Shown here in pieces: positions 45,571 to 53,564 of a stretch of 64,000 nt of DNA (position 1 is the stretch's first letter; each line of letters begins with the position of its first letter). Below the pieces are notes generated by a model. The model worked only from the letters and a program-made list of their open reading frames with translations, searched no databases and was not told the origin of the DNA. This DNA is from an uncultured Lachnospiraceae bacterium (GTDB taxonomy: Bacteria; Bacillota; Clostridia; Lachnospirales; Lachnospiraceae), in contig CAJUIS010000004.1 of NCBI GenBank assembly GCA_910586645.1, positions 1 to 64,000 of the forward strand, written 5' to 3'. The translations under genes were made by a program, and so were the position numbers.

Positions 45571-45810
45571 TTACAGATAACGAAACATTTCTTTTGCGTC
45601 TTCTTTTTTTACGGATTCCGCAAGCGATAAAACTTCTGCCTTTACGGTCTTCTGCCCGAAAGCAATCTCAATGATATCTCCAACCTTTACTTTTACAGAC
45701 GCTTTTGCAGGCTTCCCGTTTACGGATACGCGCCCTGCGTCACAGGCTTCATTTGCTATGGTACGCCGCTTAATTAACCGGGAAACCTTTAAAAATTTAT
45801 CCAGTCTCAT
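45571..45810 (-). CDS. rqcP: S4-domain RNA-binding protein RqcP
   Basis: 79 residues, an S4 fold with RLDKFLKVSRLIKRRT and VNGKPAKAS. RqcP helps RqcH add alanine tails to stalled ribosome products. Lies between hup and yabP as in other Firmicutes, after the hup terminator. Confidence 0.92.
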   Translation of the reverse strand: MRLDKFLKVSRLIKRRTIANEACDAGRVSVNGKPAKASVKVKVGDIIEIAFGQKTVKAEVLSLAESVKKEDAKEMFRYL

Positions 45811-45823
45811 ATTTTTCTCCTAT

Positions 45824-45856
45824 AAAAAACACAGGGGGCATTCCAAAGCCCCCTGT
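45824..45856 (-). terminator. Terminator of hup
   Basis: ACAGGGGGC and GCCCCCTGT arms around TTTGGAAT; followed on the minus strand by a run of six Ts. Leaky read-through would feed rqcP. Confidence 0.85.
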
Positions 45857-45885
45857 AAAACACGTATTTTCATTCCATACACAGC

Positions 45886-46161
45886 TTATGCATTGATCAT
45901 GTCTTTTAACGCCTTGCCCGCTTTAAACTTTGGAGCCTTAGAAGCCGCAATCTCCATCTCTTCGCCAGTCTGCGGATTTCTTCCTGTTCTTGCCGCCCTC
46001 TCCGATACTTCAAACGTTCCAAATCCAACCAACTGAATCTTTTCACCCTTCTTTAATTCCTCAGCAACTACGTCTGTAAAAGCTTTCAATGCCGCTTCAG
46101 CGTCTTTTTTCGATAATTCGGTCTTTTCAGCCATAGCTGCAACTAATTCTGTCTTGTTCAT
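45886..46161 (-). CDS. hup: HU-family DNA-binding protein
   Basis: 91 residues, the normal length. KTELVAAMAEKTELSKKDAE start, GFGTFEV and the DNA-binding arm AARTGRNPQTGEEMEI, ending MINA. Binds and bends DNA as a nucleoid protein. It has its own strong promoter and terminator. Confidence 0.97.
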   Translation of the reverse strand: MNKTELVAAMAEKTELSKKDAEAALKAFTDVVAEELKKGEKIQLVGFGTFEVSERAARTGRNPQTGEEMEIAASKAPKFKAGKALKDMINA

Positions 46162-46271
46162 TTAAAAATTCCTCCTGTGGATTCTCATAGATTTACTAAG
46201 GCTTATCTTCTCTGATTCCCTCAATCTGGCCGAATGGCACAAAGGTATCCCAGCGATTACCTACATGATTA

Positions 46272-46300
46272 TTTATACTTGTTTTGCCTATATTTGTCAA
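46272..46300 (-). promoter_or_regulatory. Promoter of hup
   Basis: TTGACA (46295-46300) and TATAAA (46272-46277) at 17-bp spacing on the minus strand, about 110 bp before the start codon. Confidence 0.75.
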
Positions 46301-46324
46301 GGAAAAGTCTGCTTTTTTCAGAAA

Positions 46325-48061
46325 TTATATCAGCTTCTTAACCAATGTAAGCATTTCCTGTCCAAGGCTTTTTGACTTTTCGACAGAATCCTGCATGGAA
46401 TTTCCTTTTACTCCGATGTAAAACTTCACCTTTGGCTCTGTTCCGGAAGGACGCACGCACACCCATGCATCTTCGGAAAGTTCATAATACAATACGTTTG
46501 ACGCCGGAAGTCCCGTCGGCTTTTCTTCTTTTGTCTTTGTATCTGTAACGGTTTTCGCCTGATAATCCCGGATCGCAAGCGTTTCGTAACCCCCGATTGC
46601 AGCAGGAGGCTCTTTTCTCAGTGTTTCAAGTATATTCTTAATCTTCTCCAGACCTTCTATTCCCTTTAACGTAATGGATTCCACATGATCCTGATAATAT
46701 CCGTAACGTTCATAGATATCTTTCATAGCGTCCCAGAGGGTTTTTCCCTTTGTCTTATAAAAAGCAGCCGCCTCACACAAAAACATAGTGGCTGCAACAG
46801 CGTCTTTGTCTCTTGCGTATGTGCCCGGCAGACAGCCGTAACTCTCCTCCATGCCAAACAGATACGTTCCCTTTTTCGTGTTTTCAAACTCCAGTATCTT
46901 TTGTCCGATAAACTTAAATCCGGTCAGCACTTCAATCAGTTCCACACCGTAATATTCCGCAATCGCGTCTGCGAGATTCGTCGTAACGATAGAACGGATG
47001 AACGCGCCGTCTTCCGGCAGGCTTCCTTTTACTTCCTTCGTCTGTCCTATAATGTATTCTCCAATCAGGCAGCCGGACATATTTCCGGTCAGCATGTGGT
47101 ATTCTCCCGTCTGTGCGTCTTTCACATACACGCCGAGACGATCCGCGTCCGGATCCGTTGCCAGCACAAGATCCGCATCTTCTTTTTTGGCAAGCGCAAG
47201 CGCAAGTTCGTAAGCTGCAGCGGCTTCGGGATTCGGATATCCTACTGTCGGGAAATCTCCGTCCGGCAGCTCCTGTTCTTTTACAACAAATACATTTTTA
47301 AACCCAAGTTCTTTTAAAATGGTGCGCACCGGAATGTTTCCCGTTCCGTGCAGCGGCGTATAGACAATTTTTAACGTATCTTTCACCGCGTCAATGGCAT
47401 CCTGATGAATCACCAGTTTTTTAATCTCTTCCATATAAGAACGGTCAATGTCTTCTCCAATCGTAACATACAGCCCTTCTGCCTCTGCCTTTGATTTTTC
47501 CATCGTAAGCATGGAAGCATAGTCTGTCACTGCTTTTACTTCCGCCATAATTCCCGTATCATGGGGAGGCGTAATCTGCGCCCCGTCTTCCCAGTAAACT
47601 TTATATCCGTTGTATTCCGCCGGGTTATGGCTTGCCGTTATGTTAATTCCCGCCGTACAGTTTAACTTACGGACAGCATAAGACAGTTCCGGCGTCGGAC
47701 GAAGCGATTCAAATACATACGCCTTTATGCCGTTTGCCGCAAGGCAGAGAGCCGCTTCATCTGCAAATTCCGGCGACATCCGTCTTGAATCGTACGCTAT
47801 TGCAACGCCTCTGTCTGACGCTCCCACTTTCCTGATATAATTTGCAAGTCCCTGTGTCGCTTTCCGGACTGTATAGATATTCATGCGGTTTGTCCCTGCG
47901 CCGATTACGCCCCGAAGTCCCGCCGTGCCAAATTCCAGTTCCGTATAGAACCTGTCTTCCACTTCTTTTTCATCGTCCGCAATCGCCTTTAACTCCGCTT
48001 TTGTCTCTTCGTCAAAATACGGATTTGATATCCACTCCTCATAAGCTTCTCTGTAATTCAT
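46325..48061 (-). CDS. Phospho-sugar mutase (phosphoglucomutase/phosphomannomutase family)
   Basis: 578 residues from the ATG at 48061, which has AAAGGAGG at good spacing; an earlier in-frame ATG at 48100 lacks one. Catalytic Ser in TASHNPAEYNGYK near 145, metal loop DPDADR near 303, and sugar loop GMEESYG near 405. Interconverts hexose 1- and 6-phosphates. It starts 31 bp after the lipoprotein gene stop. Confidence 0.95.
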   Translation of the reverse strand: MNYREAYEEWISNPYFDEETKAELKAIADDEKEVEDRFYTELEFGTAGLRGVIGAGTNRMNIYTVRKATQGLANYIRKVGASDRGVAIAYDSRRMSPEFADEAALCLAANGIKAYVFESLRPTPELSYAVRKLNCTAGINITASHNPAEYNGYKVYWEDGAQITPPHDTGIMAEVKAVTDYASMLTMEKSKAEAEGLYVTIGEDIDRSYMEEIKKLVIHQDAIDAVKDTLKIVYTPLHGTGNIPVRTILKELGFKNVFVVKEQELPDGDFPTVGYPNPEAAAAYELALALAKKEDADLVLATDPDADRLGVYVKDAQTGEYHMLTGNMSGCLIGEYIIGQTKEVKGSLPEDGAFIRSIVTTNLADAIAEYYGVELIEVLTGFKFIGQKILEFENTKKGTYLFGMEESYGCLPGTYARDKDAVAATMFLCEAAAFYKTKGKTLWDAMKDIYERYGYYQDHVESITLKGIEGLEKIKNILETLRKEPPAAIGGYETLAIRDYQAKTVTDTKTKEEKPTGLPASNVLYYELSEDAWVCVRPSGTEPKVKFYIGVKGNSMQDSVEKSKSLGQEMLTLVKKLI

Positions 48062-48092
48062 AGATTTCCTCCTTTTGTTTTTGTGTAAATTT

Positions 48093-49469
48093 TTATTCAT
48101 CTCTCAAATCATCATAGCTCCTGTTTGCGCCTGAGCCGTCCGAATTTGAGCCGCTTCCGTTACCTGAATTATTATTGCCGCCGTTCATCGATGTAAGAAG
48201 GTTATACAGCGTCGTCAGATAATCTGACTGGGACGTCCCGTTATTATTGCCGCTGCCGTTATTATTGCCGCTGCCGTTATTTTGATTCCCATTGCCGCTG
48301 TTTCCGGAATTACTGCCTGATCCGCCGTTTGCATTTTTGTCCTCTTTCTCCTGTTTTGGCTTTTCTTCTTTGTCTTTCGTATCCTCTTCCTTTTTGTCGT
48401 CTGTTTCCGTCTTGCTGCCGGACGAAGCGTTTAAGGCAATTTCAATCTCCGCCTTTTCCGAATTTGCAACCAGAGTCTTTGTAATAACGTCGTACCCTTC
48501 CGCCTCAACCGTTATCGTATGGGCGCCATATTTCAAATCTACAGGTTTTGAATAATCCGCCTTTTTTCCGTCAATAAAGAGAACTGCCCCTTCCACACTG
48601 ACGTCAAACGTGACTTTGCACACTTTAGGACCCGCTCCTTTTAACTCGTCCAGATCCAGGCTCGTCGTCTGATCCCTTTTTATAACGACTTCCTTACTGC
48701 CGCCGTATCCGTCGTTCGCCACGGTCACAAGATAAGTCCCCTCCGGCGCCTCAATCTGCATATCCTGTTTCACTTCTTCAAAAATCCGGTCGCCCACACA
48801 GATTAAACTGCCTTCAAACAGCTTCGTATTGGCAAGAGCCAGATAGCCGTGCCCTTTGGATACGGACAGAGAAATCAATTCATTATCCATCCCGACGGCG
48901 CGGAGCACGTCCGACTCTCCCAGGTTTGCAAAGCCGACTGTTTCTTCCCCTGAAAAAATATCCATGCCCGGATCGTAAGAATATTTTGTCTGCCCAATGA
49001 TAAACGCATGAATGCTTTCATCTACAGAATAGTTCACAATGTCCTCATACACCCAGACCTGATCTGACATCTGCACGGAGAGCAGCTTCTGCGTACTGTC
49101 TGAAACTTCCAGTTCCACGACGTCTCCTGCCAGAAAAGATTCCGCCGCCCTGCTGTCGCCATATTTATTTAAAAACCTCGTCCCCGTATCAAACCCGTAC
49201 TGAAGCTGCCTGCCGCTTGTGACTTTCTGAAAAGCGGCCGTCTTTCTCTCTGTATCCAATTTTGTCAGAATATATAATTCTCCTTCCAAAACTTCCTGTA
49301 TCTCGGTTTCATCCTCCGCCTGCACGATTTGCTCTGTCTTAACCGAGGCTCCCGACCCCATCCTGTTTTGAACAATCCCGCTCCCCACAGAGCGTTTCGA
49401 ACAGGCGCAGAACATAAGCGCCGCAGAACATACCACGCATAAGAAAAGAAATTTCTTTTGTATTCCCAT
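48093..49469 (-). CDS. Secreted PEGA-domain lipoprotein with Gly/Asn-rich tail
   Basis: 458 residues. Hydrophobic signal with FCAC lipobox-like end (an imperfect match). A folded region of about 240 residues, then a PEGA domain (ALFIDGKK-type core, YGAHTITVEAEGYD near 320-335), an acidic Lys/Glu stretch and a Gly-Ser-Asn tail including (GSGNNN) repeats. PEGA proteins usually sit at the envelope; function unknown. An own promoter is present within the end of the preceding gene. Confidence 0.72.
   Translation of the reverse strand: MGIQKKFLFLCVVCSAALMFCACSKRSVGSGIVQNRMGSGASVKTEQIVQAEDETEIQEVLEGELYILTKLDTERKTAAFQKVTSGRQLQYGFDTGTRFLNKYGDSRAAESFLAGDVVELEVSDSTQKLLSVQMSDQVWVYEDIVNYSVDESIHAFIIGQTKYSYDPGMDIFSGEETVGFANLGESDVLRAVGMDNELISLSVSKGHGYLALANTKLFEGSLICVGDRIFEEVKQDMQIEAPEGTYLVTVANDGYGGSKEVVIKRDQTTSLDLDELKGAGPKVCKVTFDVSVEGAVLFIDGKKADYSKPVDLKYGAHTITVEAEGYDVITKTLVANSEKAEIEIALNASSGSKTETDDKKEEDTKDKEEKPKQEKEDKNANGGSGSNSGNSGNGNQNNGSGNNNGSGNNNGTSQSDYLTTLYNLLTSMNGGNNNSGNGSGSNSDGSGANRSYDDLRDE
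48239..48281 (-). repeat. Tandem 18-bp repeat in lipoprotein gene tail
   Basis: Two exact copies of an 18-bp unit coding for GSGNNN and a partial third (48275-48281). Copy number could change without breaking the frame. Confidence 0.8.
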
Positions 49470-49500
49470 AATCTTTCTCCATTTCTTTAAGATATGTATC

Positions 49501-49529
49501 AGTATACCACAAACTTCTCAGGTTGTGAA
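49501..49529 (-). promoter_or_regulatory. Promoter of the PEGA lipoprotein gene
   Basis: TTCACA (49524-49529) and TATACT (49501-49506, with an extended TGG) at 17-bp spacing on the minus strand, about 32 bp before the start codon. It overlaps the end of the CotS-like gene. Confidence 0.55.
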
Positions 49530-50546
49530 ACAAAACAGCATTTTTAAAAATTGTTTTCTCTGTTCTTCCTGCTCAATCACTTTCTCCAGCTTTTCAATAT
49601 CCCTGCCGGAAATCCAGGATTTTCTTGAGCCGGAATAGTGATTGGCTATCTTCCAGTATTTTTTCGGATAAGCCAGGCGCAGATAAAGCTGCTCCATCTC
49701 TTCCGGAAGCAGTTTGCGGATACTGTCATAGGCCGTAATCATTTCGATTCCAAGTTCCGTGTTCCAATTGTATTTTTCCAGAATTTTACGTAAAAAATTT
49801 GCAAGATCCTGTACCAGGACATCATACGTCATCTGTTCAAAATTAATCAGAACCCATTCCCCCTGGCAAAACACTACATTGTGCTGGTTATAGTCCCCAT
49901 GGCAAAGTCCAAACATCTGCACAAAAACAGTTTCCTTAAGCCCTTCCATCTGCCGCTTTAACTGCTCCGTCACCTCACGCGCCTGGTTCCTGTAACCTTC
50001 ATATACCTTCATAAAAAGCAGCTCAAAGTCATTTTTTTTATTTTTATTGCGAATATAATTTTTCACTTTATTCAGTTCCCTGTTGTGCCGCTCGTATTCG
50101 TCCAACAGGCTGTTCCCATCTGTTTTCAAAAATTCAGGAATCTCTTTTTCATAACATTTTGTCAGGTTATGAAGCCTTGCCAGCTTTCTGACTGCGCAGA
50201 GAACGTCCTCTTTGTTTTTCACATCACATTCCCTGCCCGGATACCGGTTCTTTAACAGATAGGAAACGCCGTTTATCTCGTCTTTTGAAAGCGCTTCCCC
50301 TTCTTTTGACAGCACGGCCGTTTCCGCCAGAAATCCTCTGGAAGACAAAAACTCCAATATATCATACAAAAAAGCGGCCCGTTCTTTTGAACCGCGAAAC
50401 TCCTTTAACAGCATCATCCCTTTGTCCGTATCACAGTTCAGGGCTCCGCGTCCTTTTGACGTACTTCTTATTTCCACTTCATACTGTTCCAGAATTTCTT
50501 CTTCCCGATTATACACAAAAAACCCCTCCATATGATTCTTTTGCAC
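49518..50546 (-). CDS. CotS-like spore coat protein with aminoglycoside-phosphotransferase fold
   Basis: 342 residues starting at a GTG without a clear RBS. The fold is kinase-like: LCHGDYNQHNVVF near 215, the equivalent of the HxD catalytic loop. In the place of the metal-binding DFD the sequence has INFEQ with Asn235, so catalysis may be lost. The family (CotS, YsxE, CotI) coats spores, and the window carries many sporulation genes. Function inferred. Confidence 0.75.
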   Translation of the reverse strand: MQKNHMEGFFVYNREEEILEQYEVEIRSTSKGRGALNCDTDKGMMLLKEFRGSKERAAFLYDILEFLSSRGFLAETAVLSKEGEALSKDEINGVSYLLKNRYPGRECDVKNKEDVLCAVRKLARLHNLTKCYEKEIPEFLKTDGNSLLDEYERHNRELNKVKNYIRNKNKKNDFELLFMKVYEGYRNQAREVTEQLKRQMEGLKETVFVQMFGLCHGDYNQHNVVFCQGEWVLINFEQMTYDVLVQDLANFLRKILEKYNWNTELGIEMITAYDSIRKLLPEEMEQLYLRLAYPKKYWKIANHYSGSRKSWISGRDIEKLEKVIEQEEQRKQFLKMLFCFTT

Positions 50547-50599
50547 TTCATCTACAGTTTCCGTACATTCCGTGTCTTTTAAACATATGAAAAGGCTTT

Positions 50600-51940
50600 T
50601 TAATTTATGCTCTCTTTGGCTTTTTTCATGCAGCCCGTAAGATATTCTTTTGTATTTTTTTCCGGTTCTTCCAGTACAATTTCCAGAAGCTCCTTTAACT
50701 TTGCTCCAAGCTTGGGGCCCGGCTTTAATCCAAGCGCGATTAAATCATCTCCGGACACGGCCAGCTCCTTTACCGACAGGCATTGTTCCCGCTCCATGAT
50801 CTTTGTATAAATGGCTTCGTACTCTTCCATATACTTCAGTTTTTCCTGACGCATATAATCGCTCTGCGCAAGTATATCCGCCCGCTTCAGCTCAAAAACA
50901 GAAGGATATGCCTCCCTGCCGTTTCGAACGACTGCCCTCCGCACGCTTTTGTCCGTAAGCGGCGGATTGTCCTCATGCGCAGCAATCAGACGGCAGACCT
51001 GCGTTGTGGCGGCATTGTCAAATTTCAGCCTTCGCAGAATTCCCTCCGCCATCCGGCTTCCGTACTCGGGATGCCCGTGAAAATGATCAAACCCATCGTC
51101 TCCAACCGTTCTTAAAACAGGCTTTGCCACGTCATGCAAAAGCACGGAAAGCCGGAGTATCCTGTCCTTTCTGACATGGGAAAGCGCCTCTATCGTATGC
51201 TCCCCCACGGTATAGATATGATGCGGGTGATTCTGCCCCGTCTCCATCATCGCGTCAAATTCCGGAAGAATCTCTTTTGTAATGCCCGTCTCATAAAGCG
51301 TCCGGACGGCCTCCGGATGGTCTGACACAAGAATCTTGACAAGTTCCGCCTGAATCCTCTCCGCACTGATTTCCGCAAGGTTCGGTGAAAGCTTACAGAC
51401 TGCTTCCCTCGTATCCGGATGAATCGAAAACCCAAGCTGCGCGCCAAACCGGACGGCGCGCATCATACGGAGCGCATCTTCCCGAAACCGCTGCAAAGGA
51501 TCCCCGACGCAGCGGACAACTTTCTTTTTTAAATCACAGACGCCCTCAAAGATATCCACAAGCCCCGCCGTCTTATTGTACGCCATGGCGTTCATCGTAA
51601 AATCCCGCCGCTTCAAGTCTTCCGTCAGGCTTGGCGTAAAGGTAACGCTTGCCGGATGCCTGGAATCCTCATATTTCCCGTCAATCCGGTATGTCGTGAC
51701 CTCAAAGCCTTCCCTGTCTATCAGAACGGTAACGGTTCCGTGCTTTTCCCCTGTATTCACTGTCTTTGGAAAAAGCGCCTTCACTTCCCATGGCGCCGCG
51801 GAAGTCGTCACATCCCAGTCTTTTGGCCGCCTGCCTAAAATACTGTCGCGAATGCAGCCGCCTACCGCATACGCTTCATATCCTGCCTGCGTCAGCGTAT
51901 CTATAATATAAGAAACTTTTTCCGGCAGCGCAATCTTCAT
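50600..51940 (-). CDS. cca: CCA-adding tRNA nucleotidyltransferase
   Basis: 446 residues. Class II head motif GGCIRDSILGR with catalytic DWD (Asp41, Asp43) near 27-43, an RRDFTMNAMAYN motif near 110 and an HD domain (LLHDVAKP near 272). It adds or repairs the 3' CCA of tRNAs, which fits the tRNA genes in this window lacking encoded CCA. 20 bp downstream of proS. Confidence 0.95.
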   Translation of the reverse strand: MKIALPEKVSYIIDTLTQAGYEAYAVGGCIRDSILGRRPKDWDVTTSAAPWEVKALFPKTVNTGEKHGTVTVLIDREGFEVTTYRIDGKYEDSRHPASVTFTPSLTEDLKRRDFTMNAMAYNKTAGLVDIFEGVCDLKKKVVRCVGDPLQRFREDALRMMRAVRFGAQLGFSIHPDTREAVCKLSPNLAEISAERIQAELVKILVSDHPEAVRTLYETGITKEILPEFDAMMETGQNHPHHIYTVGEHTIEALSHVRKDRILRLSVLLHDVAKPVLRTVGDDGFDHFHGHPEYGSRMAEGILRRLKFDNAATTQVCRLIAAHEDNPPLTDKSVRRAVVRNGREAYPSVFELKRADILAQSDYMRQEKLKYMEEYEAIYTKIMEREQCLSVKELAVSGDDLIALGLKPGPKLGAKLKELLEIVLEEPEKNTKEYLTGCMKKAKESIN

Positions 51941-51960
51941 CCTATCACTCCAAATTCCGT

Positions 51961-53403
51961 CTAATAAGCCTTGCCCCAGTACACCAGTTTATGCGCCGGC
52001 CTGCCGCAGCAGACGCAGACAGAAGCAATTTCTTCTTTATCGTCAAACGGCATACAGCGCGCCGTTGCCGCAAACTCTTCTTTTATCTTATCTTCACATG
52101 CCTGATCGCCGCACCACATTCCCCGGATAAAACCCTGTTTTTCAGTGACGCACTCCGTAAATTCCTCATAGCTGTGCGCATCATAGATATGCGCGTCCCT
52201 GTGCGCCTTTGCACGCGCGAACAAATCGTTCTGTATATTCTTCAGCAGTTCTTTGGCGCGGCTCTCAAGTTCTTCCAGGGCCACAATCGTTTTTTCCCTT
52301 GTATCCCTCCGTACCAGCACGCACTGCCCGGCTTCCATATCTTTTGGTCCAATCTCAATGCGGATCGGGATTCCCCGCATCTCCTGCTCTGAAAACTTCC
52401 ATCCGGGACTCTTTTCCGTATCGTCCAGCTTTGTACGGACGCCAAAAGCAAACAGCCGTTCTCTTATCTCTGCCGCCTTTTCCAAAACCCCTTCTTTATG
52501 CTGCTGAACCGGGATCACCATAACCTGCGTGGGCGCAATTTCCGGCGGCAGCACAAGCCCGGAATCGTCTCCATGCACCATAATCACCGCGCCAATCAGT
52601 CTCGTCGTCATGCCCCAGGAAGTCTGGTGCACATACTTAAGCTGGTTGTCCCTGTCGGTATACTGGATGCCGAACGCTTTTGCAAATCCGTCTCCAAAAT
52701 TATGGCTCGTACCGGACTGCAGAGCTTTTCCGTCATGCATCAGCGCTTCAATCGTATACGTAGCCTCCGCTCCCGCAAACTTCTCTTTTTCTGTCTTTTT
52801 TCCCCGGACAACAGGTATTGCCAGAACTTCTTCACAAAAATCCGCATAGACGTGCAGCATCTGCACGGTACGCTCTTCTGCTTCTTCCGCTGTCGCATGA
52901 GCCGTATGCCCCTCCTGCCATAAAAATTCCCTGGAGCGCAAAAACGGCCTTGTCTCCTTTTCCCAGCGCACAACAGAACACCACTGGTTATAAAGCTTTG
53001 GCAGATCCCTGTAGGACTGGATTAAGTTTCTGTAAAAATCACAGAATAAAGTTTCTGAAGTCGGACGGACACAGAGCCGTTCCTGCAGCGGATTCGATCC
53101 GCCGTGCGTCACCCATGCCACCTCCGGGGCAAATCCTTCTACATGATCTTTTTCTTTATTTAAAAGACTTTCCGGAATAAACATCGGCATATATACATTT
53201 TCCACTCCGGTTTCCTTAAATCTTCTGTCCAGCTCCGCCTGGATATTTTCCCAAATCGCATATCCGTCCGGCTTTATGATCATACACCCTTTGACCGATG
53301 AATAATCAATTAATTCCGCCTTTTTCACTACGTCCGTATACCATTGTGCGAAGTCCTCATTCATAGAGGTAATGGCTTCCACAAGTTTCTTTTCTTTGGC
53401 CAT
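51961..53403 (-). CDS. proS: Prolyl-tRNA synthetase, archaeal/eukaryal-like (ProS type 3)
   Basis: 480 residues from the ATG at 53403 (AAAGGAA upstream); an ATG at 53433 adds ten residues. Class II motifs: VRPTSETLFCDFYRN motif 2 region, RSREFLWQEGHTAHAT near 155, and a C-terminal Cys-rich zinc-like site (WCGDQACED, then CVCCGRPA). The short form lacks the editing domain of E. coli ProS. Has its own promoter. Confidence 0.95.
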   Translation of the reverse strand: MAKEKKLVEAITSMNEDFAQWYTDVVKKAELIDYSSVKGCMIIKPDGYAIWENIQAELDRRFKETGVENVYMPMFIPESLLNKEKDHVEGFAPEVAWVTHGGSNPLQERLCVRPTSETLFCDFYRNLIQSYRDLPKLYNQWCSVVRWEKETRPFLRSREFLWQEGHTAHATAEEAEERTVQMLHVYADFCEEVLAIPVVRGKKTEKEKFAGAEATYTIEALMHDGKALQSGTSHNFGDGFAKAFGIQYTDRDNQLKYVHQTSWGMTTRLIGAVIMVHGDDSGLVLPPEIAPTQVMVIPVQQHKEGVLEKAAEIRERLFAFGVRTKLDDTEKSPGWKFSEQEMRGIPIRIEIGPKDMEAGQCVLVRRDTREKTIVALEELESRAKELLKNIQNDLFARAKAHRDAHIYDAHSYEEFTECVTEKQGFIRGMWCGDQACEDKIKEEFAATARCMPFDDKEEIASVCVCCGRPAHKLVYWGKAY

Positions 53404-53438
53404 GGTCTTTTTCCTTTCTGTTTCATTGTTCAAGCACT

Positions 53439-53468
53439 ATTATGGACTGCCCGATTTTAATTTGTCAA
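53439..53468 (-). promoter_or_regulatory. Promoter of proS
   Basis: TTGACA (53463-53468) and CATAAT (53439-53444) at 18-bp spacing on the minus strand, about 36 bp before the start. The leader is too short for a T-box. Confidence 0.7.
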
Positions 53469-53490
53469 GCGTTTCATGCAAATTTCAAAT

Positions 53491-53545
53491 ACAAAAACCC
53501 CTGCTTTTGTTATGGTTTCCCATAAACCAAAGCGGGGGTTCTTTT
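53491..53545. terminator. Terminator downstream of the GH20 gene
   Basis: AACCCCTGCTTT and AAAGCGGGGGTT arms (one G-T pair) around an inner TTATGG/CCATAA stem, with T runs on both sides. Lies between the GH20 stop (53565) and the proS promoter. Confidence 0.85.
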
Positions 53546-53564
53546 TTCAGTCCCTTGGCATTTC

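Noticed and set aside
53404..53490. T-box leader for proS
   Set aside because: The distance from promoter to start is far too short and no T-box sequence is seen.
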